Shown here: in pieces, positions 1 through 9,248 of the stretch
How positions within the stretch are numbered: the first letter of the stretch is position 1
Layout of the letters: every line of letters begins with the position of its first letter
DNA from: Psychrobacter sp. UBA5136
GTDB taxonomy: Bacteria; Pseudomonadota; Gammaproteobacteria; Pseudomonadales; Moraxellaceae
Reading direction: 5' to 3'
Assembly: GCF_002414005.1 (NCBI RefSeq)
Contig: NZ_DHYG01000053.1
Location: 62,001-126,000 of the forward strand
DNA: 64,000 nt
The notes under the pieces: generated by a model
What the model was told of the DNA's origin: nothing
The model's database searches: none
The model's input: only the letters and a program-made list of their open reading frames with translations
Program-made: the position numbers and the translations under genes

Positions 1-257
1 GAAACGGTTAGCGAATAGCCTTCTAGACATTGACGCATGCGGGCGCGCGTTGGCTGTAAGCTACATAGAGCGGGCGTCATCTCAATCATTAATACCCGCT
101 GTCCGGCTTTGCTGGCGTCAGCCGCTTGAGCGGGCAGCATGATGGCGCCCTGCAATAACAGTAAAGCCGTCACGCCAAGCGCGGCGTTGCCTTTAATTTC
201 ATACCTTTTGCTGATCAAGTGCTTGTTAACATGCTCTGATAGCGTTATCTTTGACAT
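1..257 (-). CDS. Probable RNase T2-like secreted protein, 5' part only
   Basis: The first 85 codons of a minus-strand gene run off the left edge of the window. The N-terminus has a charged start, then a hydrophobic segment (ALGVTALLLLQGAIMLP) ending in AQA, which looks like a signal peptide. The mature part begins with VLMIEMTPALCSL and MRQCLEGYSLTV. A Cys-containing strand of this kind resembles the start of Moraxellaceae ribonuclease I (RNase T2 family), but the catalytic CAS motifs lie outside the window, so the family is only a suggestion. AAGGTGG stands just upstream of the ATG at 257-255. Confidence 0.45.
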   Translation of the reverse strand, partial: MSKITLSEHVNKHLISKRYEIKGNAALGVTALLLLQGAIMLPAQAADASKAGQRVLMIEMTPALCSLQPTRARMRQCLEGYSLTV

Positions 258-642
258 CGAGCCCACCTTGGTCTGAATAGATAATTGACGCCTAGCCTGC
301 GACGATATGGGCAAATTAAAATATTTTTTAATCATAAGAAGTTAGAGCATTTAGCAATGACGAATAGGAGCTTTTAGGCTTAATTACTTTTCAAAACTCA
401 AACCAAGACATTGATTAAACTAGGTCGCTTGAAAGTAATTGGCCTTTTAAGAATAAACCAACAGAAAATACAGACGGAAACTAAAACAATGGTAGCAAAT
501 TGCTTTTTTTAATCTATAGCAAAAACGTAAACAGCGCGTGAGAAGCCTATGCCAGTTTTAAATAGCGCTAACAAATGAATGGTATAAAAAGACCATTAGC
601 AGTGATGAGATGCTAATGGTCTTTTAAGGCAAAACTGAGTGA
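258..642. other. Gene-free stretch upstream of the RNase-like gene
   Basis: AT-rich spacer that must hold the minus-strand promoter of the gene ending the window at left, and the terminator of the transglycosylase gene at 587-625. I see no further gene or conserved structure. Confidence 0.6.
587..625 (-). terminator. Terminator of the transglycosylase gene
   Basis: Perfect 15-bp inverted repeat (587-601 with 611-625, nine-base loop) whose arms begin and end in A4/T4. It lies 18 bases past the stop codon at 643 and gives a strong hairpin with a short U run on the minus strand. Confidence 0.8.
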
Positions 643-2934
643 TTAAAACGCGGCAGGAATGGTTCCCATGCGTTGACTAATAGGCTGACCGCGGCCAAGC
701 AAACTGCTATAAATGGTGGCGTTTTCCATCACGTGCTTGACATAATTGCGCGTTTCAGGAAAAGCAATCGACTCGACATACTGATCCGCTGGGAGTGAGC
801 CATAAACAGGCTGCCAGCGTTTGGCATTGTTGGGACCGGCGTTGTAGCCCGCTGTTGCCAAAACGGGCTGACTGTTCAATTTACCAAAGATATCGCCCAT
901 ATACCACGTACCGTAGCGAATATTGGTATCGCCACTATTGGCGCGGCTGGCGCTATACGTCTCGCCCAATTTCCGCGCGATATATTTAGCGGTATCGGGC
1001 ATGACCTGCATAAGGCCACTGGCGCCAACGTTTGAGCGCGCCGACGGCACAAAACGGCTTTCTTGACGCATGATGCCATACGCCCACGCAGGGTCGATAC
1101 CTGCCGCCTGACTATGGCGCACAACCGCCGATTGGTGAGGCATCGGATGGGATAGAGCCAAGTTGTTGACTGTATCGGTATTTTCAATGGCATAAATTGC
1201 CCGATCGAGCCAGCCGATATCATACGCTTGACGCGCCGCCGCAATAATCAAGTTATTATCGCGATTGTCGCGCGCTTTTTTTACCGCCCAATTCCACTCG
1301 CGGTTGGCATAGGCACGGCTGGCATCGGCGTTATATAATGCAAACGCGCGGGCAAAGTGCGGGTTTTGCATGACGCGCGCACGCTCAGCGCTACTGACAT
1401 TTGGTAAATTATTACCACCCAAACGGCTGGCATCAAAACGCTGACCGACTTTATCCTTGGCCATCAGACCATAGTAGTCATTACTCTTCGCCAAGTTTTG
1501 ATACATTTTTTTAGCGGTACTGCGCTTACCTACATTATTTGATTGCTCATAAGCTCGCGCCAGCCAGTACTGCCATTGATTGGTTTTTTGCGTTTCGGCG
1601 TCCATCTTTGAGATGGCTTCGACCACATCGTCCCAACGACTAAAACGAATCGCGGCGATGGCATAATATTCAGCTTCTTCAAAGCTAAAATCATTATCCA
1701 AGCTATTACGGAACCAATCGACCGCTTCAACATTAAAGCCGTCATCGGTATTGTGGTTCATACGCTGGACGCCAAGAATGCGATAAGCGTAACGGCGAGT
1801 GTCATCATTTAACAGCTTTGCTGCGCGCTGATTGTCTTGTTTAATATCAAAATCTAACTGCAGCGCCGCCTCGCGATAGGACTTTTCTGCCAAGCGTCCC
1901 ATGGCATATAAATACAAATATTGATTCATTTGGCTGTTTGGTTCGCGGGCAAAACGACTAAAAAACGCCGACGGACTCAGCTGAATTTCACTTAACGACG
2001 AGTAAGGAATTGGCGTGCCCAAGCGCGAAGATAAGGCCATGATGTCGCCCGTCTTACCTTTACGCAGCATACGTTTGAGGCGTGATACTCTATCTTGATT
2101 GCTGATTAGCGCATTATTATTCATCTCAAGCGCCAATTGATCGCACAGCGCTGGCTGCTTTTTGGTGGTTAGCCAAACATCGGACTTGGCTGCTAGCGCA
2201 CGCATGCTATCGCCGCCGTTATTAAACCCTAGCGCAACGGCACACTTTTCACTGTCATCGGCGTTGGTAATGAGATTTGCCACTTGGCGGACGGCGGCAT
2301 AATCGTTTGAGCCTGCTTTGGTTTCGGCAAAATCGGCAACCAATTTTTCTGCCATGACGCTATCGGGATACTGACGGACGAACTGCGTGACCGCTGCTGG
2401 GCTCTGTGAGCTTAGCTCTAAATTCATGCGCCAATAAGGCGGATACATAGCAAACAAACCACCACTCATCGCCTGCTCATAATTATAAAGGGCGTTGATA
2501 TCGCCGCGTTCTGCTGCAATTGCCGCTGCTGTAAATGAACCGACGCCACTGTCGGCCTGATAGCCCGAGTTTGCTTGATAAGCGTTCGTTGGCTGTGAGC
2601 TTGGCGATTGATAACTCTGCGGTTGATAATTGTCAGGTTGATAGCTTTGAGGTTGGAAATTATCGGGTTTATAGCTATCAGGTTTATAGTTGTCGGGTTG
2701 ATAACTCTTTGGTTGATAGCTCCCTTCTTGCGGATAACTATTGACATTACTGCTGGTATTATTACCCCAAGTAAGCTCGGCATAAGCCGCTTGCGACACT
2801 ACCAGCGCTCCCATTGCCGCGGCTATACTCAACACGCTGGCTTTTAGCGATGTTCCTTTAAAATGGCTAGGCAGTTTATTTTGATAATTGGCATCTTTAT
2901 CCTTGATACTCTGAGCAACTTGCGGCTTTGACAT
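643..2934 (-). CDS. Soluble lytic murein transglycosylase (Slt70-like)
   Basis: A 763-residue periplasmic enzyme that cleaves the MurNAc-GlcNAc bond of peptidoglycan to give 1,6-anhydro ends. A signal peptide ends near residue 52 (VSQAAYA). Residues 73-110 form a pentapeptide repeat of the type Y-Q/K-P-x-S/N. A long helical superhelix region follows, and then the SLT catalytic domain: MRQESRF with Glu625 as predicted acid, GLMQVMP, and AGYNAGPNNA. The length is some 120 residues above E. coli Slt70, mostly explained by the N-terminal leader and repeat. The gene is monocistronic, with its own terminator. Family assignment is firm; the role of the repeat is unknown. Confidence 0.93.
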   Translation of the reverse strand: MSKPQVAQSIKDKDANYQNKLPSHFKGTSLKASVLSIAAAMGALVVSQAAYAELTWGNNTSSNVNSYPQEGSYQPKSYQPDNYKPDSYKPDNFQPQSYQPDNYQPQSYQSPSSQPTNAYQANSGYQADSGVGSFTAAAIAAERGDINALYNYEQAMSGGLFAMYPPYWRMNLELSSQSPAAVTQFVRQYPDSVMAEKLVADFAETKAGSNDYAAVRQVANLITNADDSEKCAVALGFNNGGDSMRALAAKSDVWLTTKKQPALCDQLALEMNNNALISNQDRVSRLKRMLRKGKTGDIMALSSRLGTPIPYSSLSEIQLSPSAFFSRFAREPNSQMNQYLYLYAMGRLAEKSYREAALQLDFDIKQDNQRAAKLLNDDTRRYAYRILGVQRMNHNTDDGFNVEAVDWFRNSLDNDFSFEEAEYYAIAAIRFSRWDDVVEAISKMDAETQKTNQWQYWLARAYEQSNNVGKRSTAKKMYQNLAKSNDYYGLMAKDKVGQRFDASRLGGNNLPNVSSAERARVMQNPHFARAFALYNADASRAYANREWNWAVKKARDNRDNNLIIAAARQAYDIGWLDRAIYAIENTDTVNNLALSHPMPHQSAVVRHSQAAGIDPAWAYGIMRQESRFVPSARSNVGASGLMQVMPDTAKYIARKLGETYSASRANSGDTNIRYGTWYMGDIFGKLNSQPVLATAGYNAGPNNAKRWQPVYGSLPADQYVESIAFPETRNYVKHVMENATIYSSLLGRGQPISQRMGTIPAAF
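2614..2718 (-). repeat. Pentapeptide (15-bp) repeat inside the transglycosylase gene
   Basis: Seven in-frame units encode YQPKS, YQPDN, YKPDS, YKPDN, FQPQS, YQPDN and YQPQS (residues 73-107), followed by a degenerate YQSPS. The unit is 15 bp, so copy-number change would keep the frame. It sits between the signal peptide and the helical domain, where a flexible Pro/Tyr/Gln-rich linker would be tolerated. Confidence 0.85.
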
Positions 2935-3126
2935 ACGGACTCTCTTTCTAATAGGTCTAAATAATTTGGCTCGATAAATAGGCTAAATATAGAATTAAAA
3001 TAATATTTTTTTCTATTTAAAACACTCATTTAAACAATAGTGCGGATATGGTTGCCCTCATCATACTATACTCGTTGCACATTCAACCATAAGCTTTACT
3101 TTTCGTTAATAAATTGGATAGCCCTG

Positions 3127-3146
3127 CGTAACACAAAGGTGTTACG
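3127..3146. repeat. Perfect inverted repeat CGTAACAC-N4-GTGTTACG
   Basis: Eight-base arms around an AAAG spacer. No T run follows directly, so it is less likely a terminator than an operator or RNA hairpin. Half-site spacing fits a dimeric regulator, but I cannot name one. Confidence 0.5.
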
Positions 3147-3264
3147 GCGCTTTTACGGGTTATAATTGTTCAAAATGGCATTGTTTGAGCGACAATACTG
3201 CTTAAGCAATTGATACTATTATAAATAATCAAGGGCAATTAACCGCATACGCGCTTGCTAACTT

Positions 3265-3293
3265 TTCACATTGAAGCCAGATTATGATAAAAT
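3265..3293 (+). promoter_or_regulatory. Candidate sigma-70 promoter of miaB
   Basis: TTCACA (3265-3270), a 17-bp spacer and TAAAAT (3288-3293) give a one-mismatch -35 and a one-mismatch -10 about 58 bases before the ATG at 3351. Prediction by inspection only. Confidence 0.45.
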
Positions 3294-3350
3294 ACGCCAC
3301 CGGTTAATCGCCTACCCCGCTATATTTTTAGTCAATCATGGACTTTGCTT

Positions 3351-4865
3351 ATGAGTGTTACTGTATTTAATCCCCGCATCGATGACGCTGCTGTTGACAC
3401 AAGGGTTACTGCGCCTGCCGTTACGGCACTCGAAGCGTCAAACTCTGTCCAAGCATCTACCGTCCAAACACCGGTCAGCGTCAATGACAGTGGCACGCCA
3501 AAAAAAGTCTTTGTTACCACGCAGGGTTGTCAGATGAATGTCTATGACTCTGGCAAAATGCTTGACGTGCTGGGCGATTCGCACGGTATGGAAGTGACGC
3601 ACAACATCGACGAAGCCGATGTGCTATTAATGAATACCTGCTCGATTCGCGAAAAAGCCCAAGAAAAAGTGTTTTCAGAATTGGGCCGCTGGCGCAAGTT
3701 AAAAGAAAAACGCCCTGATTTGGTCATCGGCGTTGGCGGTTGTGTGGCCTCGCAAGAAGGCGACAATATCCAAAAACGCGCGCCCTATGTCGATATGGTT
3801 TTTGGGCCACAGACATTGCACCGCCTGCCAGAGCTTTATGACCAATCGCATGAGCAGCGTGAAATCTCGCCTAAAAATCGCATCGGTACGGTGGATGTGT
3901 CCTTCCCAAGTATCGAAAAGTTTGATTTTTTGCCGGAGCCGCGCGTTGAAGGCTACAAAGCCTTTGTATCTATTATGGAAGGCTGCTCGAAGTATTGCTC
4001 GTTTTGCGTGGTGCCCTATACACGCGGTGAAGAATTATCACGTCCGCTTGATGATGTCTTAGCAGAAATTGATAGTCTTGCCGCCCAAGGCGTGCGCGAG
4101 ATTAACCTACTTGGTCAAAACGTCAATGGCTATCGCGGCGAAAAAGACGATGGTAGTATTTGCCGTTTCGCCGAGCTCTTGCATTACGTATCGCACGTCG
4201 ATGGTGTCGAGCGTATTCGCTATACCACAAGCCACCCGCTTGAGTTCACCGATGATATCATTGATGCTTACGCCAAGTTGCCAGAGCTGGTGTCACACCT
4301 GCATTTGCCCGTCCAAAGTGGCTCAAATGCCATCTTGGCGGCGATGAAACGCAACCATACCATTGATGTTTATATCAATCAGATTAATAAGCTTAAAGCC
4401 ATTCGCCCTGATATTCATTTATCGAGCGACTTTATCATTGGCTTCCCAGGCGAAACTGACGAAGATTTTCAAGATACCTTAAACTTGGCAAAAGAATTAA
4501 ACTTCGATCACTCTTATAGCTTTATTTATTCTAAGCGTCCGGGTACGCCAGCGGCAGAGTTGCCTGATGATGTCAGCTTCTCTACCAAAAAGGCGCGCCT
4601 AGCAGAGTTTCAAAAAGTCATTGTTGAGTCAACGCTAGCCAAAACCCATGAAATGGTCGGCACTACGACTCGCGTCTTGGTCGAGCAAGTTGCCGATCGT
4701 CATCCCGATTGTCTGATCGGGACAGCTGATAATACTCGCACGGTTATGTTCCCTTATGACTTAGATAAAATGGACGAGCTACTGGGTAAAATCGTTAGCG
4801 TACGCGTGACCGATTTTGTCAGTCCGCATATGGTAAAAGGTGAGCTGGTTGAGGTATTGGCTTAA
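3351..4865 (+). CDS. miaB: tRNA-2-methylthio-N6-dimethylallyladenosine synthase MiaB
   Basis: Radical-SAM methylthiotransferase that adds the 2-methylthio group to i6A37 of tRNAs reading UNN codons. The N-terminal MTTase domain has its three cluster cysteines in TTQGCQMN (Cys60), MNTCSIR and GVGGCVA. The radical-SAM motif is CSKYCSFC, and a TRAM domain closes the protein. About 50 Ala/Thr/Val-rich residues precede the conserved start and are not part of the fold. I take the ATG at 3351 (504 residues); a TTG lies two codons upstream. No good Shine-Dalgarno site precedes either, so the true start could be further in. Confidence 0.95.
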   Translation: MSVTVFNPRIDDAAVDTRVTAPAVTALEASNSVQASTVQTPVSVNDSGTPKKVFVTTQGCQMNVYDSGKMLDVLGDSHGMEVTHNIDEADVLLMNTCSIREKAQEKVFSELGRWRKLKEKRPDLVIGVGGCVASQEGDNIQKRAPYVDMVFGPQTLHRLPELYDQSHEQREISPKNRIGTVDVSFPSIEKFDFLPEPRVEGYKAFVSIMEGCSKYCSFCVVPYTRGEELSRPLDDVLAEIDSLAAQGVREINLLGQNVNGYRGEKDDGSICRFAELLHYVSHVDGVERIRYTTSHPLEFTDDIIDAYAKLPELVSHLHLPVQSGSNAILAAMKRNHTIDVYINQINKLKAIRPDIHLSSDFIIGFPGETDEDFQDTLNLAKELNFDHSYSFIYSKRPGTPAAELPDDVSFSTKKARLAEFQKVIVESTLAKTHEMVGTTTRVLVEQVADRHPDCLIGTADNTRTVMFPYDLDKMDELLGKIVSVRVTDFVSPHMVKGELVEVLA

Positions 4866-4893
4866 AATTTCAGATAAAATTGGATAAAAAAAA

Positions 4894-4922
4894 AGCCGTT
4901 CGCTAATCCATAGCGAACGGCT
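4894..4922. terminator. Bidirectional terminator between miaB and the LysE gene
   Basis: Perfect 12-bp stem (4894-4905 with 4911-4922), five-base loop, A-rich left flank and T-rich right flank, so it can end both the miaB transcript and the convergent minus-strand gene. Confidence 0.9.
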
Positions 4923-4952
4923 TTTTTTATGAGCGAATAATAGCAGCCTTTT

Positions 4953-5684
4953 TTAAGCCATAAAACCATTTAACACTTCTGCCAACAGCGCCGCTGCAAT
5001 CAAGATAAATATAACCCCGCAGCCGCGATTTAGCCAAGCTAAACGCGCGCCAACATCTAACCAGCCAGCTAGCTTTTTGCCACCAATGGTATAAATAAGC
5101 TGCCAAATCGTTTCACTCAAAAAAAGCCCACAGGTCAGCATGATATATTGCGGCCATAGCGGCGCGCTAAAATTGATAAATTTGGGGAAAAAGGCGGCAA
5201 AAAATAAAATCGCTTTTGGATTCGATAATGATACCCACATACCCGTTCGGAACAGCAGCCATTCACGCGGCGGCGCTTTGACAGCAGCGCTCGAAAGTGA
5301 GCGCGGCATAGGTTTATCCGCCATTTCCGTAGCCGCAGTCAGCTCTTTATTAACTTCCGTACTCAGCGCATTGGCATCGTTCATTAAGCTACTATCACTG
5401 GCACTATCGCGCCATGACGTCACGCCTAAATAAATAAGATAAGTGGCACCAACGACTTTAATGACCGTCAATAACCATGGCGACTGACGGCTAATAACAT
5501 CGAGTCCAAGAAGCGTTGATAGCAGCAAAATAAACAGCCCAAGACTAAGCCCTGCCAGCGTCCACAAGGTACGCTTGACGCCGTAATTAAGACCGTATTG
5601 AAACGCCAGTAGCATGTTTGGACCGGGGGTCGCTGAGATAAAAAACGTACTTGCAAAAAATACCGCAAACAGATGCCAAGACAT
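4953..5684 (-). CDS. LysE/RhtB family amino-acid exporter
   Basis: Inner-membrane protein of about 243 residues with the family signature near the N-terminus (FFISATPGPNMLLAF) and the second conserved stretch SNPKAILFFAAFFPKF. Hydrophobic segments fit the usual six-helix LysE fold. An unusually long hydrophilic loop (Asn/Glu/Ala-rich, roughly residues 90-135) separates the two halves. These proteins export amino acids or homoserine lactone-like compounds; the substrate cannot be read here. Start chosen at the ATG 5684-5682, which has GTAGGGG upstream, over a TTG one codon earlier. Confidence 0.9.
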   Translation of the reverse strand: MSWHLFAVFFASTFFISATPGPNMLLAFQYGLNYGVKRTLWTLAGLSLGLFILLLSTLLGLDVISRQSPWLLTVIKVVGATYLIYLGVTSWRDSASDSSLMNDANALSTEVNKELTAATEMADKPMPRSLSSAAVKAPPREWLLFRTGMWVSLSNPKAILFFAAFFPKFINFSAPLWPQYIMLTCGLFLSETIWQLIYTIGGKKLAGWLDVGARLAWLNRGCGVIFILIAAALLAEVLNGFMA

Positions 5685-5812
5685 CAACCAACCCCTACTT
5701 TTTTATAAGAAACTTACATATTTTATGCGACAGGGTGAAAAAATAAACACCGCCATAGCGACGGTGTATTTTATACCAACTATTACGGCAACCACTACCC
5801 AGATTAAATGAA

Positions 5813-7090
5813 TTATTTATCCGCAGTAGCAACCGTACAACTGCCCAACAGCTTTTGTAAAAAGCCGTCACAGCGTTTAATTTCGCTCAGCTCGACATAC
5901 TCATCGGCCTTATGCGCCTGTTCAATGCTACCGGGACCGCAGATAATGGTCGGAATACCACTATTGGTAAACTGCCCGCCTTCGGTCGCATACGCTACTT
6001 TGTGGCGTTCATCATCGCCGGTCAGGGCTGCAATTAACGCTTGTAGCTCAGCGCTGTCGCTATCGGTCATCGCTGGTACGGCCTCCAGTTGCTGCAGCTC
6101 AATACCAGTATCGGCAGCCCGTGCTTGCATCTGCGCGCTCAATTCAGCAACTTTTGCTTCAATCGGCGCCACAATATCGTCTTGCGTCATATGCGGTAGA
6201 TTTCGATAATCAAAAGTAAATTCGCACAAATTGGGAACGATATTGGTCGCTGTGCCTCCTTGAATGGTGCCAACGGACAAGGTTGAATACGGCACATCAA
6301 ACATGCCATCGTTATCATCACGCTGGCTGATTTCTTCCGCTAACGTATCAACATAGCTGATTAAACGGCTAGCATAGCTAATCGCATTCACGCCTTGCGC
6401 CGTCAATGACGAATGCGCCGATTTACCATGGACGCGGCAACGATAAACCGCAATGCCTTTATGTGCCACCACCATCGCCATATTGGTTGGCTCGCCAACA
6501 ATGCAATAATCAGGGGTAATATCACGCGCTTTTAAATCTGCCAAGAGTAGCGGCGCGCCCAAACAGCCCACTTCTTCATCAAACGACAGCGCCAAATGCA
6601 GCGGTCGGCGCAGCTGGCCTGCGTTAGACAATTTGACCGCTTGCGGCAATAAGTTAAGCGCACAAGCAACAAAACCTTTCATATCACAAGCACCGCGCCC
6701 GTATAGCTTATTGCCGCGAATGGTCGCGGTAAATGGTTCAGACGACCAGTCTTGCCCATCGACAGGCACGACATCGGTATGTCCCGATAGCACCAAACCG
6801 TGATTGACTTCATCGGCATTTTTTCCCGCTGGCACGGTGACGAACAAATTGGCCTTGTTTTTAGCCTCATTAAAGGTCAAATCTACCGTTAAACCCAATT
6901 GTTCACAGTATGCTTGCACGTCTTCAATAAGAGCTAAGTTTGAATGGCGACTGACCGTATCAAAGCCAATCAGACGCGTTAGCCAATCGATGCTATCACG
7001 AGGATAGTCCGCATGTGATAGGGGTTGATTTTTATTTGCTTTAATATCAGTGCCTTGATTTTCATTGGCATGGTGGATGATGATTGTCAT
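5813..7090 (-). CDS. argE: Acetylornithine deacetylase ArgE
   Basis: M20-family zinc amidohydrolase of 425 residues, removing the acetyl group from N2-acetylornithine in arginine synthesis. Visible metal and catalytic motifs are SGHTDVVPVDG, YGRGACDMKG and FDEEVGCLGAP. The dimerisation domain follows from HKGIAVYRCRVHGKSAHSS. The first ~25 residues (Asn/His/Lys-rich) lie before the conserved start, but AAGGA precedes the ATG at 7090, so I keep it. ArgE and succinyl-diaminopimelate desuccinylase are related; the overall motif set points to ArgE. Confidence 0.88.
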   Translation of the reverse strand: MTIIIHHANENQGTDIKANKNQPLSHADYPRDSIDWLTRLIGFDTVSRHSNLALIEDVQAYCEQLGLTVDLTFNEAKNKANLFVTVPAGKNADEVNHGLVLSGHTDVVPVDGQDWSSEPFTATIRGNKLYGRGACDMKGFVACALNLLPQAVKLSNAGQLRRPLHLALSFDEEVGCLGAPLLLADLKARDITPDYCIVGEPTNMAMVVAHKGIAVYRCRVHGKSAHSSLTAQGVNAISYASRLISYVDTLAEEISQRDDNDGMFDVPYSTLSVGTIQGGTATNIVPNLCEFTFDYRNLPHMTQDDIVAPIEAKVAELSAQMQARAADTGIELQQLEAVPAMTDSDSAELQALIAALTGDDERHKVAYATEGGQFTNSGIPTIICGPGSIEQAHKADEYVELSEIKRCDGFLQKLLGSCTVATADK

Positions 7091-7174
7091 AAGACATCCT
7101 TATCGTACTACAAGATAAAAAGACCTAACTTTTTTGATGAACCTTTTGATGAGCCTTTTTAAGCAGATTTTTAA

Positions 7175-7657
7175 TTAGCTTTTTTGAAACGAGCGCTGCT
7201 GCAGGGCTTTGACTTCTTCATCTAAACCCGCAATCGGACCTTCGACTGGAACATTAGGTGCCACTTCTTGGATACTTAATGAATTGATGGGCGATGTTGA
7301 GGTGACGCCCATCTCATCCATCCATGCACCAAGTTGTTTTGATGAGCTGATATAAACAATACGGCCAAGCCCTGCCCACGCATGCGCCGCTGAACACATG
7401 GCGCAGTGCTCGCCCGAGGTATATACCACGGCTTTTGCCCGCGCGTCCGCCGTCATGTTTCTTGCCGCCCACCGTGCCACGGCAATTTCGGGATGGTAAG
7501 TGGCATCGACTGTATTGGCGCGATTACGATCTTCGCGTAATACATTGCCATCGCCATCGACCAACACACTGCCAAACGGCTCATCACCTGCTTCTAGCGC
7601 TTCAGCAGCAAGCGCCACACAGCGGCGCAAGTGAATCATCTCATTATCCGTTGTCAT
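7175..7657 (-). CDS. Nucleoside/guanine deaminase-like protein
   Basis: Zinc-dependent deaminase of the cytidine deaminase fold, about 160 residues. The zinc site is YHPEIAVARWA (His plus catalytic Glu) and SGEHCAMCSAAH (two Cys). The usual HAE is HPE here, a variant I associate with a nucleoside-deaminase subfamily rather than TadA. GEPFGS-like EPFGSVLVDGDG precedes it. Two adjacent ATGs exist; AGGAG is three bases from the first and six from the second (7657), so the second is preferred. Substrate is unknown. Lies upstream of argE on the same strand with an 84-base gap. Confidence 0.82.
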   Translation of the reverse strand: MTTDNEMIHLRRCVALAAEALEAGDEPFGSVLVDGDGNVLREDRNRANTVDATYHPEIAVARWAARNMTADARAKAVVYTSGEHCAMCSAAHAWAGLGRIVYISSSKQLGAWMDEMGVTSTSPINSLSIQEVAPNVPVEGPIAGLDEEVKALQQRSFQKS

Positions 7658-7783
7658 CATAGTCTCCTTTCTATTTTATCTAATAGCCAAGCGCAGTTTT
7701 TTTACCCTTATTTTATGGCACTTATTTTACGACGCCCAGCTATCGACTCTATTCATCCTACCATATTATTTATGGGGACTTAT

Positions 7784-8437
7784 TTATGACGGACGGTTTT
7801 GATTCATCACATCAACGACAGGTGGCATTGGTTTGGGTAATTTACCTTCTGCTTGTAATTCCTTGGTGGTTTTAGCATCGATAGCCAAGCCAGCAATCAA
7901 GGCAATCTCTTTAACAGGTTTGCGCTTACGGGTAGCAAAGCTGACCGGCACCATACGCGCAAACTCATAAATATATAAATAAGACTCCTCGCCACCTTCA
8001 AAGTCTTCATCATCTTCTAAGCGAATCGCGCCAATTTTTGCCAAATCTGACAGCATCTCGTTTTCTTCAGCGCTTAGACTACAATCTGTGATACCAAAAC
8101 CCGTCATAAAACCATTTGCCCACTGTTTCAGGGCCATCACGCGCTCGTATAGGTCATGTTCATCGTCTGGCACCAGCGGCATATACGCATAAGCGTCATC
8201 TTTGTCTTTTAACTGAAAAACGATGTCTTCTGCTTCTTCTGCGAGCAACGTCAACGCCTCATCAGGTAAAGGCGCAAAGCTTAGCTCCTCAAATACCTTT
8301 GCCCATACTGCCTCATCGGGCGCGTTACAGGCGGTCATCAGCCCCGTCATCAAGCCGTGTACCTCGCTGATAGACACGTCATTCCAGTCATCAAATACTG
8401 CGAGCCACGTATTCCAGCCAGAGATATTGTCATTCAT
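7784..8437 (-). CDS. UPF0149 / YgfB-YecA family protein
   Basis: Acidic helical protein of about 217 residues of the UPF0149 family: SEVHGLMTGLMTACNAP near the start and WANGFMTGFGI in the middle. No catalytic residues are evident, and the family's biochemical role is poorly defined. An upstream in-frame ATG at 8455 exists, but AGGACA is correctly spaced for the ATG at 8437 (MNDNIS). It is divergent from the coiled-coil/zapA pair, as in pseudomonads, where a UPF0149 gene also neighbours zapA. Confidence 0.85.
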   Translation of the reverse strand: MNDNISGWNTWLAVFDDWNDVSISEVHGLMTGLMTACNAPDEAVWAKVFEELSFAPLPDEALTLLAEEAEDIVFQLKDKDDAYAYMPLVPDDEHDLYERVMALKQWANGFMTGFGITDCSLSAEENEMLSDLAKIGAIRLEDDEDFEGGEESYLYIYEFARMVPVSFATRKRKPVKEIALIAGLAIDAKTTKELQAEGKLPKPMPPVVDVMNQNRPS

Positions 8438-8663
8438 AATAGATGTCCTAGTCATTGATTAATAGTAGTAAATAAATAAACGCCGTACGCTACCATCGAT
8501 GGTATGGCGACAGTATGGCGATAACACAGCGATGGAAAAAGCCACGAAACAAAGCGCGATACAATTACTTTGTTGATATAGATATTATGCGGTCACCTAT
8601 GGCATTATTAAACGCAGAGAACAAAATTCATTTACGCTTACTTGTTAAGGATAAAAACTGACT

Positions 8664-9104
8664 ATGTATGACCAACTTAGAATATTAGAAAAAATGGTAC
8701 TCGACATCAAAAAACAGTATCAGCTTGTCAGTGCTGAACTTAGCAGCCTCAAACAACAACCCGTGTCTGACCCAAAAGAGCTCGCCGCCCTCAAAACCAA
8801 GCTCGATAATAGTTATGCAGAGCGCGACGGTGCCAAAAAACAATTACATGATCTTGATAAACGCTATCAAAGTCTTGCTGAAGCGCATCATATGATTGGT
8901 GAAGAACAGGACAAACTGCAAAAGCAAATTGAACAATTAAAACATCAAAACCACGCACTGCAGCAGCGCAATAACGAGTTAAAGCAGCAGTACAGCGATA
9001 TTAAGCAGCAAAATAGTGAGCTGAGAAAGAAAAACGAGCTAGCGGCCGAGCGTACGCAAGTGGTCTTACAGCGTTTGACACGTATTGATCAAGCCGAAAG
9101 TTAA
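8664..9104 (+). CDS. Coiled-coil protein upstream of zapA (ZapB-like/TIGR02449-like)
   Basis: A 146-residue protein that is almost wholly heptad coiled coil, rich in Gln, Lys, Leu and Asn, with no signal peptide. It starts 8 bases after a TAAGGAT site and lies 144 bases ahead of zapA. In pseudomonads a short coiled-coil protein (TIGR02449) occupies this position; this one is about twice that length. By position and form I infer a Z-ring accessory factor similar to ZapB, but sequence identity cannot be judged for a coiled coil. Confidence 0.65.
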   Translation: MYDQLRILEKMVLDIKKQYQLVSAELSSLKQQPVSDPKELAALKTKLDNSYAERDGAKKQLHDLDKRYQSLAEAHHMIGEEQDKLQKQIEQLKHQNHALQQRNNELKQQYSDIKQQNSELRKKNELAAERTQVVLQRLTRIDQAES

Positions 9105-9248
9105 GTAGTCATTGATATTAATCACGTTTAATTCGCTCGCTTTTACTGACTCATTTTCGCCTATTAAGCTGCCGAATTTGTAATCACCAATATTTATAGC
9201 AGTAATAGTTAATTACTCACTTTAATGATACATATTGTAGGATTTATT

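Larger units (their letters stand above)
2935..3350. other. Divergent intergenic region, transglycosylase / miaB
   Basis: Holds the start regions of two divergent genes. Visible elements are a perfect 8-bp inverted repeat at 3127-3146 and a plausible plus-strand promoter at 3265-3293. Nothing else is recognised. Confidence 0.6.

Noticed and set aside
876..1244. Long alternative-frame ORFs within the transglycosylase gene
   Set aside because: They overlap a gene with clear domain motifs and show no family features of their own.
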